Source: Desulfobacterales bacterium (GTDB lineage Bacteria > Desulfobacterota > Desulfobacteria > Desulfobacterales > JAUWMJ01). From it: a stretch of 9,134 nucleotides of DNA. The translations under genes were made by a program, and so were the position numbers. Position 1 is the first letter of the stretch; the number at the start of each line of letters is the position of its first letter. The notes under the pieces are model-generated. The model was not told the origin of the DNA, made no database searches, and worked only from the letters and a program-made list of their open reading frames with translations. Below, one piece after another: positions 1 through 5,413 of the stretch. The stretch is taken from NCBI GenBank assembly GCA_030613225.1, contig JAUWMJ010000086.1, forward strand, positions 1-9,134, written 5' to 3'.

Positions 1-53
1 ACTTTAGTCACTTTAGTTCACTTTAGCTCACTTTAGACACTTTAGTCACTTTA
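1..53. repeat. Degenerate tandem array of ACTTTAG units
   Basis: Six consecutive units beginning ACTTTA start at 1, 10, 20, 30, 39 and 48, so the spacing is 9, 10, 10, 9 and 9 bp. The core is ACTTTAG with 2-3 variable bases between cores; the last unit ends ACTTTAA. On the other strand it reads as CTAAAGTG-type repeats. The array ends 4 bp short of the pstC stop codon, so it lies just downstream of pstC, probably between pstC and pstA. It is cut by the window edge, so its full length is unknown. The units are too short and the spacers too small for a CRISPR array. Confidence 0.85.
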
Positions 54-57
54 AACG

Positions 58-951
58 CTACAAAGATGCTTCGCCTGTCTGTTTATATTTATATGCAATA
101 TGATCTGCAATAACATTAAAGATAAAGGTAAATAAAAAAAGCACGACTCCTGTTGCAAATAGAGCATAATAATGTTCTCCCCCTACCGGAGCTTCCGCCA
201 TTTCAGAAGCAATGCTGGCGGGCATTGGCCTGACCGGGTCGAAAATCGACTCGGGGAGCATGGCCGCTCCTCCTGCAACCATAAGAACCACCATGGTTTC
301 TCCGATAGCCCTTGACAGGCCCAGTATAACCGCCGTGCTGATTCCTGAAATAGATGCAGGAAGGATCACCCTGACAATAGTCTCAAGGTGTGTGGCGCCA
401 AGGGCCATGGAAGCTTCCTTCAGGGCAACAGGCACGCTGTGTATGGCATCTTCGGAGATACTGCATATAGTTGGGATCGACATAAATGCCAGCATCAAGG
501 CTGCATTAAACATGTTAAGTCCTGTGGGAATATTAAAAACTCTCTGAAGAAATGGGGCAACCAGAACCATGCCGAAAAACCCGATAACTACGGAAGGAAG
601 TGCCGCCAGAAGTTCAACAACAGGTTTGGCAATCTCAGACACCTTTTTAGATGCAATTTCAGCAAGGTAAACAGCAGTCATCACACCAAGCGGTATGGAT
701 ATTGCCGCTGAAAGCAAAGTCACAGATAAAGAGGCGATAATCAGCGGAAATATCCCGAAATCAGGGGGTTCAGAAGTAGGATACCAGTAATGCCCGAAAA
801 CGAAATCTTTTACGGAAACAGTTTTAAAAATCGGCAAGCCTTCCTTGAAAAGAAAAACCATAATCAAAAAAAGGGTGGCGATGGAAGCCATTGCAATTAT
901 AAAAAATATTTTCTGTACTGACTTCTCTACTGTTTGCCGCTTTAGTACCAT
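58..951 (-). CDS. pstC: Phosphate ABC transporter permease PstC
   Basis: This is an inner-membrane permease subunit of the high-affinity phosphate importer PstSCAB; it pairs with PstA to form the channel that accepts phosphate from PstS. The 297-residue protein has about six hydrophobic segments, near residues 13-36, 68-95, 110-135, 147-165, 200-230 and 262-284. The ABC-permease EAA loop lies at about 179-199 (EASMALGAT through ILP), followed by GLSRAIGET, which is highly typical of PstC. The length is slightly short of the usual 300-320 residues but looks complete. The ATG is preceded on the minus strand by GGGAG with a 5-base gap, which supports this start. It lies 181 bp downstream of pstS on the same strand, the usual pst order. 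The next gene would be pstA, beyond the left edge. Confidence 0.96.
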   Translation of the reverse strand: MVLKRQTVEKSVQKIFFIIAMASIATLFLIMVFLFKEGLPIFKTVSVKDFVFGHYWYPTSEPPDFGIFPLIIASLSVTLLSAAISIPLGVMTAVYLAEIASKKVSEIAKPVVELLAALPSVVIGFFGMVLVAPFLQRVFNIPTGLNMFNAALMLAFMSIPTICSISEDAIHSVPVALKEASMALGATHLETIVRVILPASISGISTAVILGLSRAIGETMVVLMVAGGAAMLPESIFDPVRPMPASIASEMAEAPVGGEHYYALFATGVVLFLFTFIFNVIADHIAYKYKQTGEASL

Positions 952-1025
952 TTATGCTCCCATTATAATGTGCAAAACGCACAGCCCGCATATTTTAATT
1001 TGAATATGTTTTTGCCATGCGCTTT

Positions 1026-1090
1026 GCCTGCCTCCCACCTTTCCCGTTAAAGACGGGCCCTTTGACAAGGAGGAGATGACGGTAGGCGGG
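1026..1090 (-). repeat. Imperfect inverted repeat in the pstS-pstC spacer
   Basis: The 181-bp spacer between pstS and pstC contains a perfect 5-bp stem (CCCGT at 1043-1047, ACGGG at 1053-1057, loop TAAAG). It is flanked by C-rich and G-rich arms around 1031-1039 and 1081-1089 that pair at seven of nine positions. No T-tract follows on the minus strand, so it is not a standard terminator. It may protect the 3' end of pstS mRNA or reduce read-through into pstC, since the binding protein is usually needed in excess. It also resembles the C/G-rich dispersed spacer repeats common in this bacterial group. Either reading is an inference. Confidence 0.4.
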
Positions 1091-1097
1091 GGTAGCA

Positions 1098-1113
1098 TGT
1101 TTTGATCAAAACA
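1098..1113. repeat. Perfect 16-bp palindrome TGTTTTGATCAAAACA
   Basis: A perfect 16-bp dyad centred on GATC lies 19 bp downstream of the pstS stop codon in the pstS-pstC spacer. As RNA it would form only a weak 6-bp stem with a 4-base loop. A DNA-binding dyad or chance is therefore as likely as an mRNA hairpin. Confidence 0.6.
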
Positions 1114-1132
1114 ATAACGAAAAAACGTGCTG

Positions 1133-1951
1133 TTAGTATAATCTAACATACCCTGCCTCTTTCACATACTTCTGGCCCTTTTTGGGATTAAGCATGAAAT
1201 TGATAAAATTTAATGTATCCCCTTTTGGCCATCCTTTTGTGAACATGAAAAGAGGTCTTGAGATGGGGTACGTTCCGTTTAGCGTTGTGGCTTCAGTTCC
1301 TTCTATTCCATCAACCTTCAAAGGCTTCACGTTTTTGTTAAGATATCCAATGCCGATGTATCCGATGGCATGTTTATTGTTGGAAACAGCCTGTACGATT
1401 GCACCGTTTGAAGCCATAACCTGCGCTCTGGGTGTTACCCTTTCTTTTTTCATGACTTTTTTTGCCCAGGTCTCGTACGTACCGGACGAAGTGTCTCTTG
1501 AGATAACAACGATTTTAAGATCCGGCCCGCCGATTTCTTTGAAATTTCTTATCTTTCCTTTATATATTGCTTTCAACTTATCCCTGGTTAAATTATTTAT
1601 TTTGTTGCCTGGGTGTACCACAGGAATTATGGAATCATAAGCCACTGCAAAAGGAACCGGATAAACGCCTTTTTCATGGGCAAGTTTTACTTCCTTGTCT
1701 TTGATGAACCGCGAAGCGTTTGCAATATCCGTTGATCCGTCGATGATGGCTTTAATTCCATTGCCTGATCCGCCGCCTGAAAGGGAGATTTTTACATCAG
1801 GGTGTTCACTCATGTAAGCTTCTACAACTTTTTGTGCAATTGGAAGCACGGTTGTTGACCCTTTAATTACAAGTTTGCCTGCAAAAGCGAAAGTTGTTGT
1901 AATAATGACTGCCGCAAATAATGAAACAATAATTAAAATAGATTTTTTCAT
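1133..1951 (-). CDS. pstS: Phosphate ABC transporter substrate-binding protein PstS
   Basis: This is the periplasmic phosphate-binding protein that delivers phosphate to PstCAB. The protein has 272 residues. Residues 1-24 form a typical signal peptide with a lysine pair at the start, a hydrophobic core and an FAFA site before G25. The mature part begins with the PBP-like fold signature GSTTVLPIA (31-39). Further phosphate-contact motifs follow: SGGGSGNG (58-65) and SRDTSSGTYE (151-160), the latter being a hallmark of this family. No lipobox cysteine is present, so it should be soluble in the periplasm. The ATG has a strong GGAGGAA ribosome site at 1957-1963. It is the first gene of the pst unit. 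Its upstream region holds a Pho-box-like array and a -10 hexamer, so induction by phosphate starvation is likely. Confidence 0.97.
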   Translation of the reverse strand: MKKSILIIVSLFAAVIITTTFAFAGKLVIKGSTTVLPIAQKVVEAYMSEHPDVKISLSGGGSGNGIKAIIDGSTDIANASRFIKDKEVKLAHEKGVYPVPFAVAYDSIIPVVHPGNKINNLTRDKLKAIYKGKIRNFKEIGGPDLKIVVISRDTSSGTYETWAKKVMKKERVTPRAQVMASNGAIVQAVSNNKHAIGYIGIGYLNKNVKPLKVDGIEGTEATTLNGTYPISRPLFMFTKGWPKGDTLNFINFMLNPKKGQKYVKEAGYVRLY

Positions 1952-1985
1952 CTTTTTTCCTCCATAATGTTGTGATTACAGATCT

Positions 1986-2017
1986 CGTTAAATGGTTAAG
2001 TAGTTGAGTTGTTAAGT
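1986..2017. repeat. Left octamer array, 4 x NGTTRAGT
   Basis: Four contiguous 8-bp units are read on the plus strand: CGTTAAAT, GGTTAAGT, AGTTGAGT and TGTTAAGT, followed by a partial fifth unit (TGTTG). The consensus is NGTTRAGT. The array is the left arm of an inverted pair with 2114-2145 and lies in the untranslated leader expected for pstS. Confidence 0.85.
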
Positions 2018-2113
2018 TGTTGTTATAATGAGCATATCCATTATTTGCTTGAAAATTGGACATTCGACGTTTGAAAAGCTGTAACATCTTGAAATAATAG
2101 TAATTGCTTTCCT

Positions 2114-2145
2114 ACTCAACCACTTAACCGCTCAACTACTCAACG
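2114..2145. repeat. Right octamer array, 4 x NGTTRAGT, inverted
   Basis: Read on the minus strand, this is CGTTGAGT, AGTTGAGC, GGTTAAGT and GGTTGAGT: again exactly four 8-bp units. It is the inverted partner of 1986-2017. The outer edges also match: GATCTCG at 1981-1987 against CGAGGTC at 2144-2150, one mismatch. Over 40 aligned bases about 28 are complementary. The inferred pstS transcript would begin at or just before this arm. Confidence 0.85.
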
Positions 2146-2157
2146 AGGTCTGGATTA

Positions 2158-2163
2158 ATAATA
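2158..2163 (-). promoter_or_regulatory. Candidate -10 hexamer of the pstS promoter
   Basis: On the minus strand this reads TATTAT, five of six matches to TATAAT. It lies 9 bp downstream of the last Pho-like half-site, close to the geometry known for PhoB-activated promoters, where the activator site replaces the -35 element. The transcript start would fall near 2150-2152, giving a leader of about 200 nt. Confidence 0.5.
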
Positions 2164-2171
2164 GTCAGCAA

Positions 2172-2204
2172 TTGTTAGATTTGTGTTAAGAAAATGTGAA
2201 AATT
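2172..2204 (-). promoter_or_regulatory. Pho-box-like array, three half-sites at 11-bp period
   Basis: On the pstS coding strand the sequence reads TTCACA, 5 bases, TTAACA, 5 bases, CTAACA. The hexamers occupy 2195-2200, 2184-2189 and 2173-2178, so the period is exactly 11 bp with A/T-rich spacers. This matches the known PhoB/PhoP family pattern of direct repeats (the Bacillus type TTHACA with 4-6 bp gaps; the enteric type, read on the other strand, TGTYA plus four A/T). A weaker fourth copy may lie at 2206-2211. Its position upstream of a -10 hexamer and of pstS supports phosphate-starvation control. Confidence 0.65.
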
Positions 2205-2297
2205 TGATTAGTTTTTTCCTATCACCCCCTTTTTTACGGTAAAATAAATCAAAATACCTGTTCACAATAGATTTGATAAAGGGAAACTAATATAGAA

Positions 2298-2330
2298 ATG
2301 TTAGAGAAATATTAGAGGCAAGTTAGAATT
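2298..2330 (+). promoter_or_regulatory. Second 11-bp-period triple repeat, TTAGAG type
   Basis: TTAGAG, TTAGAG and TTAGAA occupy 2301-2306, 2312-2317 and 2323-2328, with exact 11-bp spacing; a degenerate earlier copy (four of six) sits at 2290-2295. Aligned as 11-mers from 2298, the units read ATGTTAGAGAA, ATATTAGAGGC and AAGTTAGAATT. They share the TGTTAGA core with the first unit of the Pho-like array at 2172. The array ends 76 bp before the dsrA -35 element. It looks like a tandem response-regulator site, possibly for the same regulator. Which promoter it serves is unknown. Confidence 0.5.
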
Positions 2331-2364
2331 TGATCATATTGCATAGTTTAGTGTAGAGGGGAAA

Positions 2365-2394
2365 GGCAGAACTATGGACTTTCGCGAATCTGCC
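2365..2394 (+). repeat. Small hairpin upstream of the dsrA promoter
   Basis: A 6-bp perfect stem (GGCAGA at 2365-2370, TCTGCC at 2389-2394) encloses 18 bases that include the palindrome TTCGCGAA (2381-2388). A run of six T follows after 5 bases, so it could be a weak terminator insulating dsrA. The stem is short, and it overlaps a possible small ORF. Confidence 0.3.
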
Positions 2395-2493
2395 GCAGCT
2401 TTTTTATTGACAAGGAAAAAGATTGATTCTATATATCATCTTTGCTTCAAGAGAAAGCCTAAAAAAAAATTATTTTTAATTTTTAAAGAATAA
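2374..2493 (+). CDS. Possible 39-residue basic small protein upstream of dsrA
   Basis: An ATG frame of 39 codons starts MDFRESAAAF and ends in a lysine-rich tail (KRKPKKK near 27-33). AAAGG at 2362-2366 gives a plausible ribosome site with a 7-base gap. I do not recognise the protein. Against it: the frame contains the best dsrA promoter (2407-2435), the codon use is strongly A-rich towards the end, and a random frame of this length is not rare in AT-rich DNA. It would require a separate transcript starting upstream of 2374. Confidence 0.2.
   Translation: MDFRESAAAFLLTRKKIDSIYHLCFKRKPKKKLFLIFKE
2407..2435 (+). promoter_or_regulatory. sigma70-type promoter for dsrA
   Basis: There is a perfect -35 TTGACA at 2407-2412, a 17-bp spacer, and TATATA at 2430-2435 as the -10 (four of six). 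A transcript would start near 2442, giving a leader of about 150 nt before the dsrA start. This is the best promoter match in the divergent region on the plus strand. Confidence 0.6.
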
Positions 2494-2506
2494 ACAGCAA
2501 TTTGAG

Positions 2507-2515
2507 AGGAGGTGA
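2507..2515 (+). promoter_or_regulatory. Orphan Shine-Dalgarno sequence AGGAGGTGA in the dsrA leader
   Basis: These nine bases are complementary to the 3' end of 16S rRNA, yet no ATG, GTG or TTG follows at a usable distance. It sits about 80 bases before the dsrA start and 13 bases after the end of the possible small ORF. It may be a ribosome standby site, a remnant, or chance. A TTG just upstream (2502) opens a 29-codon frame ending in the dsrA ribosome site, but this SD lies inside that frame, not before it. Confidence 0.4.
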
Positions 2516-2583
2516 CCACAACTTACCCGGAAGGGGAAATAAAAAATTATTTATAGTCTCAGTTGTTAATTTCAATAACGAAT

Positions 2584-2589
2584 GGAGGT
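2584..2589 (+). promoter_or_regulatory. dsrA ribosome binding site
   Basis: GGAGGT with a 6-base gap before the ATG at 2596 fixes the dsrA start there. The longer frame beginning at a TTG at 2563 would place this site inside the gene and add 11 residues not found in the family. Confidence 0.9.
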
Positions 2590-2595
2590 AATACG

Positions 2596-3912
2596 ATGGC
2601 AAAACATGAGACCCCTTTGTTGGATCAGCTTGAGTCCGGACCATGGCCAAGTTTTGTGGACGATCTTAAGCAAGAAGCTGCATCAAGGGCAAAGAACGAA
2701 AAGAACATAGAATACCAGATTCCACAGGATACGGTTGATGACCTTCTTGGCGTGCTTGAGCTTTCCTTTAAGCACGGAAGGACTCACTGGAAACATGGTG
2801 GAATCGTGGGTGTATTCGGCTATGGCGGCGGTGTTATAGGACGGTATTGCGACCAGCCAGAAATGTTTCCGGGCGTTGCCCATTTCCATACCATGCGTGT
2901 AAGCCAGCCGGCAGGCAAGTTCTATACTACGAAATACTTAGAAGATATATGCGACCTTTGGGAAAGGCGCGGAAGCGGTATCACAAACATGCACGGCTCT
3001 ACAGGTGATATCATTTTCCTTGGCACAACCACACCCCAGCTTGAAGAAGTTTTTTGGGAACTGGGTCATAACCTTAACCAGGATCTTGGCGGTTCCGGTT
3101 CCAACCTTAGAACACCTTCCGATTGTATCGGCCAGGCTCGATGTGAATTTGCATGCTTTGACACACAGGCCATATGCCATGATCTTACCGTTGAGTACCA
3201 GGATGAATTACATCGTCCGGCATTTCCCTATAAATTTAAGTTTAAATTCGACGGATGTCCAAATTGCTGCGTAGCATCAATTGCACGCTCAGACCTGTCA
3301 TTTGTAGGTACCTGGCGTGATGATATAAAAATTGATCAGAAAGCGGTTGCCGCATATGTTGGAGGCGAAATTCCGCCAAATGGCGGTGCCCATTCCGACG
3401 GCAACTGGGGTCCTTTTGATATCGAAAAAGAAATTATCAATCTTTGTCCCACAGGCTGCATGAGGTATGAAGACGGAAAACTTGAGATAAATACACCTGA
3501 ATGTACCCGCTGCATGCACTGCATAAACGCTATGCCGAGAGCACTTAGAATAGGTGATGACAGAGGTTGTTCCATATTCGCAGGTGCCAAGGCTCCGATT
3601 CTTGATGGTGCACAGATGGGATCTCTCATTGTTCCGTTTATAAAGGTAGAAGAGCCTTATGATGAAATAAAAGAGACTGTAATTGAACCCATCTGGGATT
3701 GGTGGATGGAAGAAGGGAAAAACCGTGAGCGACTGGGCGAACTGATGAAACGACAGGGTTTCCAGAAACTGCTTGAGGTAACAGGTTTTAAACCGGATCC
3801 GAGAATGGTTCAGGAACCACGGACCAACCCGTATATATTCTGGAAAGAAGAGGAAGTCGAAGGCGGGTTTGAACGTGATATTAACGAATTCAGAAAACAC
3901 CATCAGAGATAG
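2596..3912 (+). CDS. dsrA: Dissimilatory sulfite reductase alpha subunit DsrA
   Basis: This is the cytoplasmic alpha subunit of the DsrAB siroheme reductase, which reduces sulfite in the final stage of sulfate respiration and passes sulfur to DsrC. From the ATG at 2596 the protein has 438 residues, beginning MAKHETPLLD, essentially the length of Desulfovibrio DsrA. The cysteines for the [4Fe-4S] cluster coupled to siroheme are all present: C177 and C183 (C-x5-C), then C221 and C225 in CPNCC. The inserted ferredoxin domain follows, with C284 and C303, C306, C309 (CTRCMHC) for a second cluster. The early motif THWKHGG (63-69) is the classic conserved block used for dsrA primers. A sigma70-type promoter lies about 190 bp upstream. 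dsrB follows after 12 bp, so the two are translated as a pair. Direction of catalysis (reductive) is inferred from the dsrD neighbour. Confidence 0.99.
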   Translation: MAKHETPLLDQLESGPWPSFVDDLKQEAASRAKNEKNIEYQIPQDTVDDLLGVLELSFKHGRTHWKHGGIVGVFGYGGGVIGRYCDQPEMFPGVAHFHTMRVSQPAGKFYTTKYLEDICDLWERRGSGITNMHGSTGDIIFLGTTTPQLEEVFWELGHNLNQDLGGSGSNLRTPSDCIGQARCEFACFDTQAICHDLTVEYQDELHRPAFPYKFKFKFDGCPNCCVASIARSDLSFVGTWRDDIKIDQKAVAAYVGGEIPPNGGAHSDGNWGPFDIEKEIINLCPTGCMRYEDGKLEINTPECTRCMHCINAMPRALRIGDDRGCSIFAGAKAPILDGAQMGSLIVPFIKVEEPYDEIKETVIEPIWDWWMEEGKNRERLGELMKRQGFQKLLEVTGFKPDPRMVQEPRTNPYIFWKEEEVEGGFERDINEFRKHHQR

Positions 3913-3918
3913 GAGGGG
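3911..3918 (+). promoter_or_regulatory. dsrB ribosome binding site overlapping the dsrA stop
   Basis: AGGAGGGG starts within the dsrA stop codon and lies 6 bases before the dsrB ATG. This tight arrangement suggests translational coupling, keeping the two subunits at equal levels. Confidence 0.85.
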
Positions 3919-3924
3919 AATAAA

Positions 3925-5073
3925 ATGGCATTTGTATCTTCAGGTTATAATCCGGATAAACCGATGGAAAACAGGATTACCGACATCGGTCCGAGAAAAT
4001 ATGATGAATTTTACCCTCCGGTCATAAAAAAGAACAAGGGTAAATGGTTGTATCATGAAATTCTGGAACCAGGCGTTCTGGTTCATGTTGCGGAATCAGG
4101 TGACGAGGTTTACACGGTTAGGGTCGGCGGATGCCGCCTTATGAGCGTAACTCATATCCGTGAAATCTGTGAAGTTGCAGACAAATATTGTGACGGACAT
4201 CTTCGGTTCACGACAAGAAACAATATTGAATTTATGACAGACACTAAAGATAAAGCAATGGCTATGAAAGATGATCTTAACAGCCGTAAATTTCCTGGTG
4301 GCAGTTATAAATTTCCGGTTGGTGGAACCGGTGCTGGTATTACAAACATCGTGCATACCCAGGGCTGGATTCACTGCCATACACCTGCAACAGACGCATC
4401 CGGTACGGTAAAGGCCACGCTTGACGTTCTGTTTGACGATTTTAAATCTCACAGAATGCCGGCACATTTACGTATCTCCATGGCATGTTGCCTTAATATG
4501 TGTGGTGCGGTTCATTGCTCGGATATCGCAATTTTAGGCTATCACCGTAAACCACCCATGCTGGACCATGAATACCTGGACAAGATGTGCGAGATTCCGC
4601 TGGCTATTGCAGCCTGTCCGACAGCAGCTATCAAACCTGCCAAGGTTAAACTGGATGACGGCACGGAAGTTAAGAGTGTTTCGGTAAATGAGCCAAGATG
4701 TATGTTTTGCGGCAACTGTTACACCATGTGTCCATCCATGCCTCTGACAGACGATGTTGGTGACGGAATCGTGCTCATGGCAGGAGGCAAAGTATCCAAC
4801 AGGATCAGCGCACCCAAGTTTTCCAAGGTCGTTGTAGCATTTATTCCCAACGAAATGCCCCGCTGGCCAACCATGACCGATACCATTCAGAGGATGGTGG
4901 AGGCTTACGCAAAAGACGCTAATAAGTACGAACGTCTTGGCGAATGGGCTGAAAGGATCGGATGGGAAAGGTTCTTTGAAAAATGTGAACTTGAATTTAC
5001 TCATCATCTTATCGATGATTTCCGTGATCCGGCTTATTTTACATGGCGCCAGACAACACAATTTAAGTTCTAA
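3925..5073 (+). CDS. dsrB: Dissimilatory sulfite reductase beta subunit DsrB
   Basis: This beta subunit of the DsrA2B2 complex carries the catalytically competent siroheme in characterised enzymes. The 382-residue protein matches the family length. The cysteines for the siroheme-coupled cluster are C151 (in GWIHCHTP), C188, C189 and C193 (ACCLNMC). The ferredoxin domain has C231 (in ACPTAAI) and C259, C262, C265 (CMFCGNC), plus C269. The C-terminal region (about 340-382) is the family-typical arm ending in [11 protein letters not shown]. The start is fixed by the AGGAGGGG site and by the [10 protein letters not shown] opening. It follows dsrA by 12 bp and precedes dsrD by 61 bp, a gap that holds a strong hairpin. 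Nothing is missing or truncated. Confidence 0.99.
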   Translation: MAFVSSGYNPDKPMENRITDIGPRKYDEFYPPVIKKNKGKWLYHEILEPGVLVHVAESGDEVYTVRVGGCRLMSVTHIREICEVADKYCDGHLRFTTRNNIEFMTDTKDKAMAMKDDLNSRKFPGGSYKFPVGGTGAGITNIVHTQGWIHCHTPATDASGTVKATLDVLFDDFKSHRMPAHLRISMACCLNMCGAVHCSDIAILGYHRKPPMLDHEYLDKMCEIPLAIAACPTAAIKPAKVKLDDGTEVKSVSVNEPRCMFCGNCYTMCPSMPLTDDVGDGIVLMAGGKVSNRISAPKFSKVVVAFIPNEMPRWPTMTDTIQRMVEAYAKDANKYERLGEWAERIGWERFFEKCELEFTHHLIDDFRDPAYFTWRQTTQFKF

Positions 5074-5085
5074 ATCTATTAACCG

Positions 5086-5112
5086 GCAGGGAGCACGTAC
5101 AGTGTTCCCTGC
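5086..5112 (+). repeat. Strong hairpin between dsrB and dsrD
   Basis: An 11-bp stem (GCAGGGAGCAC at 5086-5096 with GTGTTCCCTGC at 5102-5112, one G-U pair) closes a 5-base loop GTACA. No T-tract follows, so it is not a standard intrinsic terminator. It starts 12 bases after the dsrB stop and ends 22 bases before the dsrD start. The likely role is stabilising the dsrAB message at its 3' end or setting the dsrD level by partial termination or processing. This role is inferred. Confidence 0.8.
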
Positions 5113-5134
5113 ACTCTAAAAAAGGTACTCAGTT

Positions 5135-5374
5135 ATGGAATATGAAGAGGCAAAAGAGAAAATTGTTGCTGGACTTACAAAAAAACTGAAAGTAAAATCG
5201 AAATTCTACTTCAATGATCTTGCTAAAATACTCGACTTAAAGCCAAGGGTTGCCAAAAAACTGATCACCCAGATGATAACTGAAGAGGTTCTTGAATACT
5301 GGTCCAGCGGAAGCACCTCAATGTATGGACTTAAAGGTAAAGGCAAGCAGGCCTCAGCAGAACACGAGGATTAA
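5135..5374 (+). CDS. dsrD: DsrD, small winged-helix activator of sulfite reductase
   Basis: The protein has 79 residues, matching the 78-residue family norm, and opens MEYEEAKEKI. DsrD has a winged-helix fold; earlier thought to bind DNA, it has more recently been shown to act on DsrAB as an activator of sulfite reduction. Visible features are an N-terminal helix (2-20), a helix-turn-helix-like stretch (25-52, FNDLAKILDLKPRVAKKLI), and the wing with EYWSSGSTSMYGLKGKG (54-70). The ribosome site is weak (AAGG about 9 bases before the ATG). It is found mainly in organisms running Dsr in the reductive direction, so it supports a sulfate/sulfite reducer and argues against a sulfur oxidiser. Confidence 0.97.
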   Translation: MEYEEAKEKIVAGLTKKLKVKSKFYFNDLAKILDLKPRVAKKLITQMITEEVLEYWSSGSTSMYGLKGKGKQASAEHED

Positions 5375-5388
5375 AGCCTATCTGATGA

Positions 5389-5402
5389 ACCGGCATCCCG
5401 GT
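5389..5402 (+). terminator. Weak hairpin with T-run between dsrD and dsrN
   Basis: ACCGG and CCGGT form a 5-bp stem around CATC, followed by AATTTTT. It could be a leaky intrinsic terminator after dsrD or could mask the dsrN start region 12 bases further on. The stem is short, so chance is possible. Confidence 0.35.
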
Positions 5403-5413
5403 AATTTTTATAT

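Noticed and set aside
1..53. CRISPR array
   Set aside because: Cores are only 6-7 bp and separated by 2-3 bp; CRISPR repeats and spacers are each several times longer.
952..1149. 65-codon minus-strand frame between pstS and pstC
   Set aside because: It overlaps the end of pstS and spans the palindrome and hairpin spacer; composition is cysteine/proline-rich and unlike a protein, with no ribosome site.
2464..2552. 12-bp direct repeat AAAAAATTATTT (2464-2475 and 2541-2552) as a target-site duplication
   Set aside because: The sequence is pure A/T in an AT-rich leader, the enclosed segment has no inverted ends, and chance recurrence is likely.
2502..2591. 29-codon TTG frame ending in the dsrA ribosome site
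   Set aside because: No ribosome site precedes the TTG (the good one lies inside the frame), and the product resembles no known leader peptide.
2563..2595. Upstream TTG start for dsrA adding 11 residues
   Set aside because: The GGAGGT site at 2584-2589 and family-wide N-termini place the start at the ATG at 2596.
3298..3903. 201-codon antisense frame in dsrA
   Set aside because: It lies wholly opposite the well-conserved dsrA coding frame and has no recognisable motif; it is a shadow of dsrA codon bias.
4534..5061. 175-codon antisense frame in dsrB
   Set aside because: It is opposite dsrB, which has full family signatures; there is no ribosome site and no domain-like pattern.
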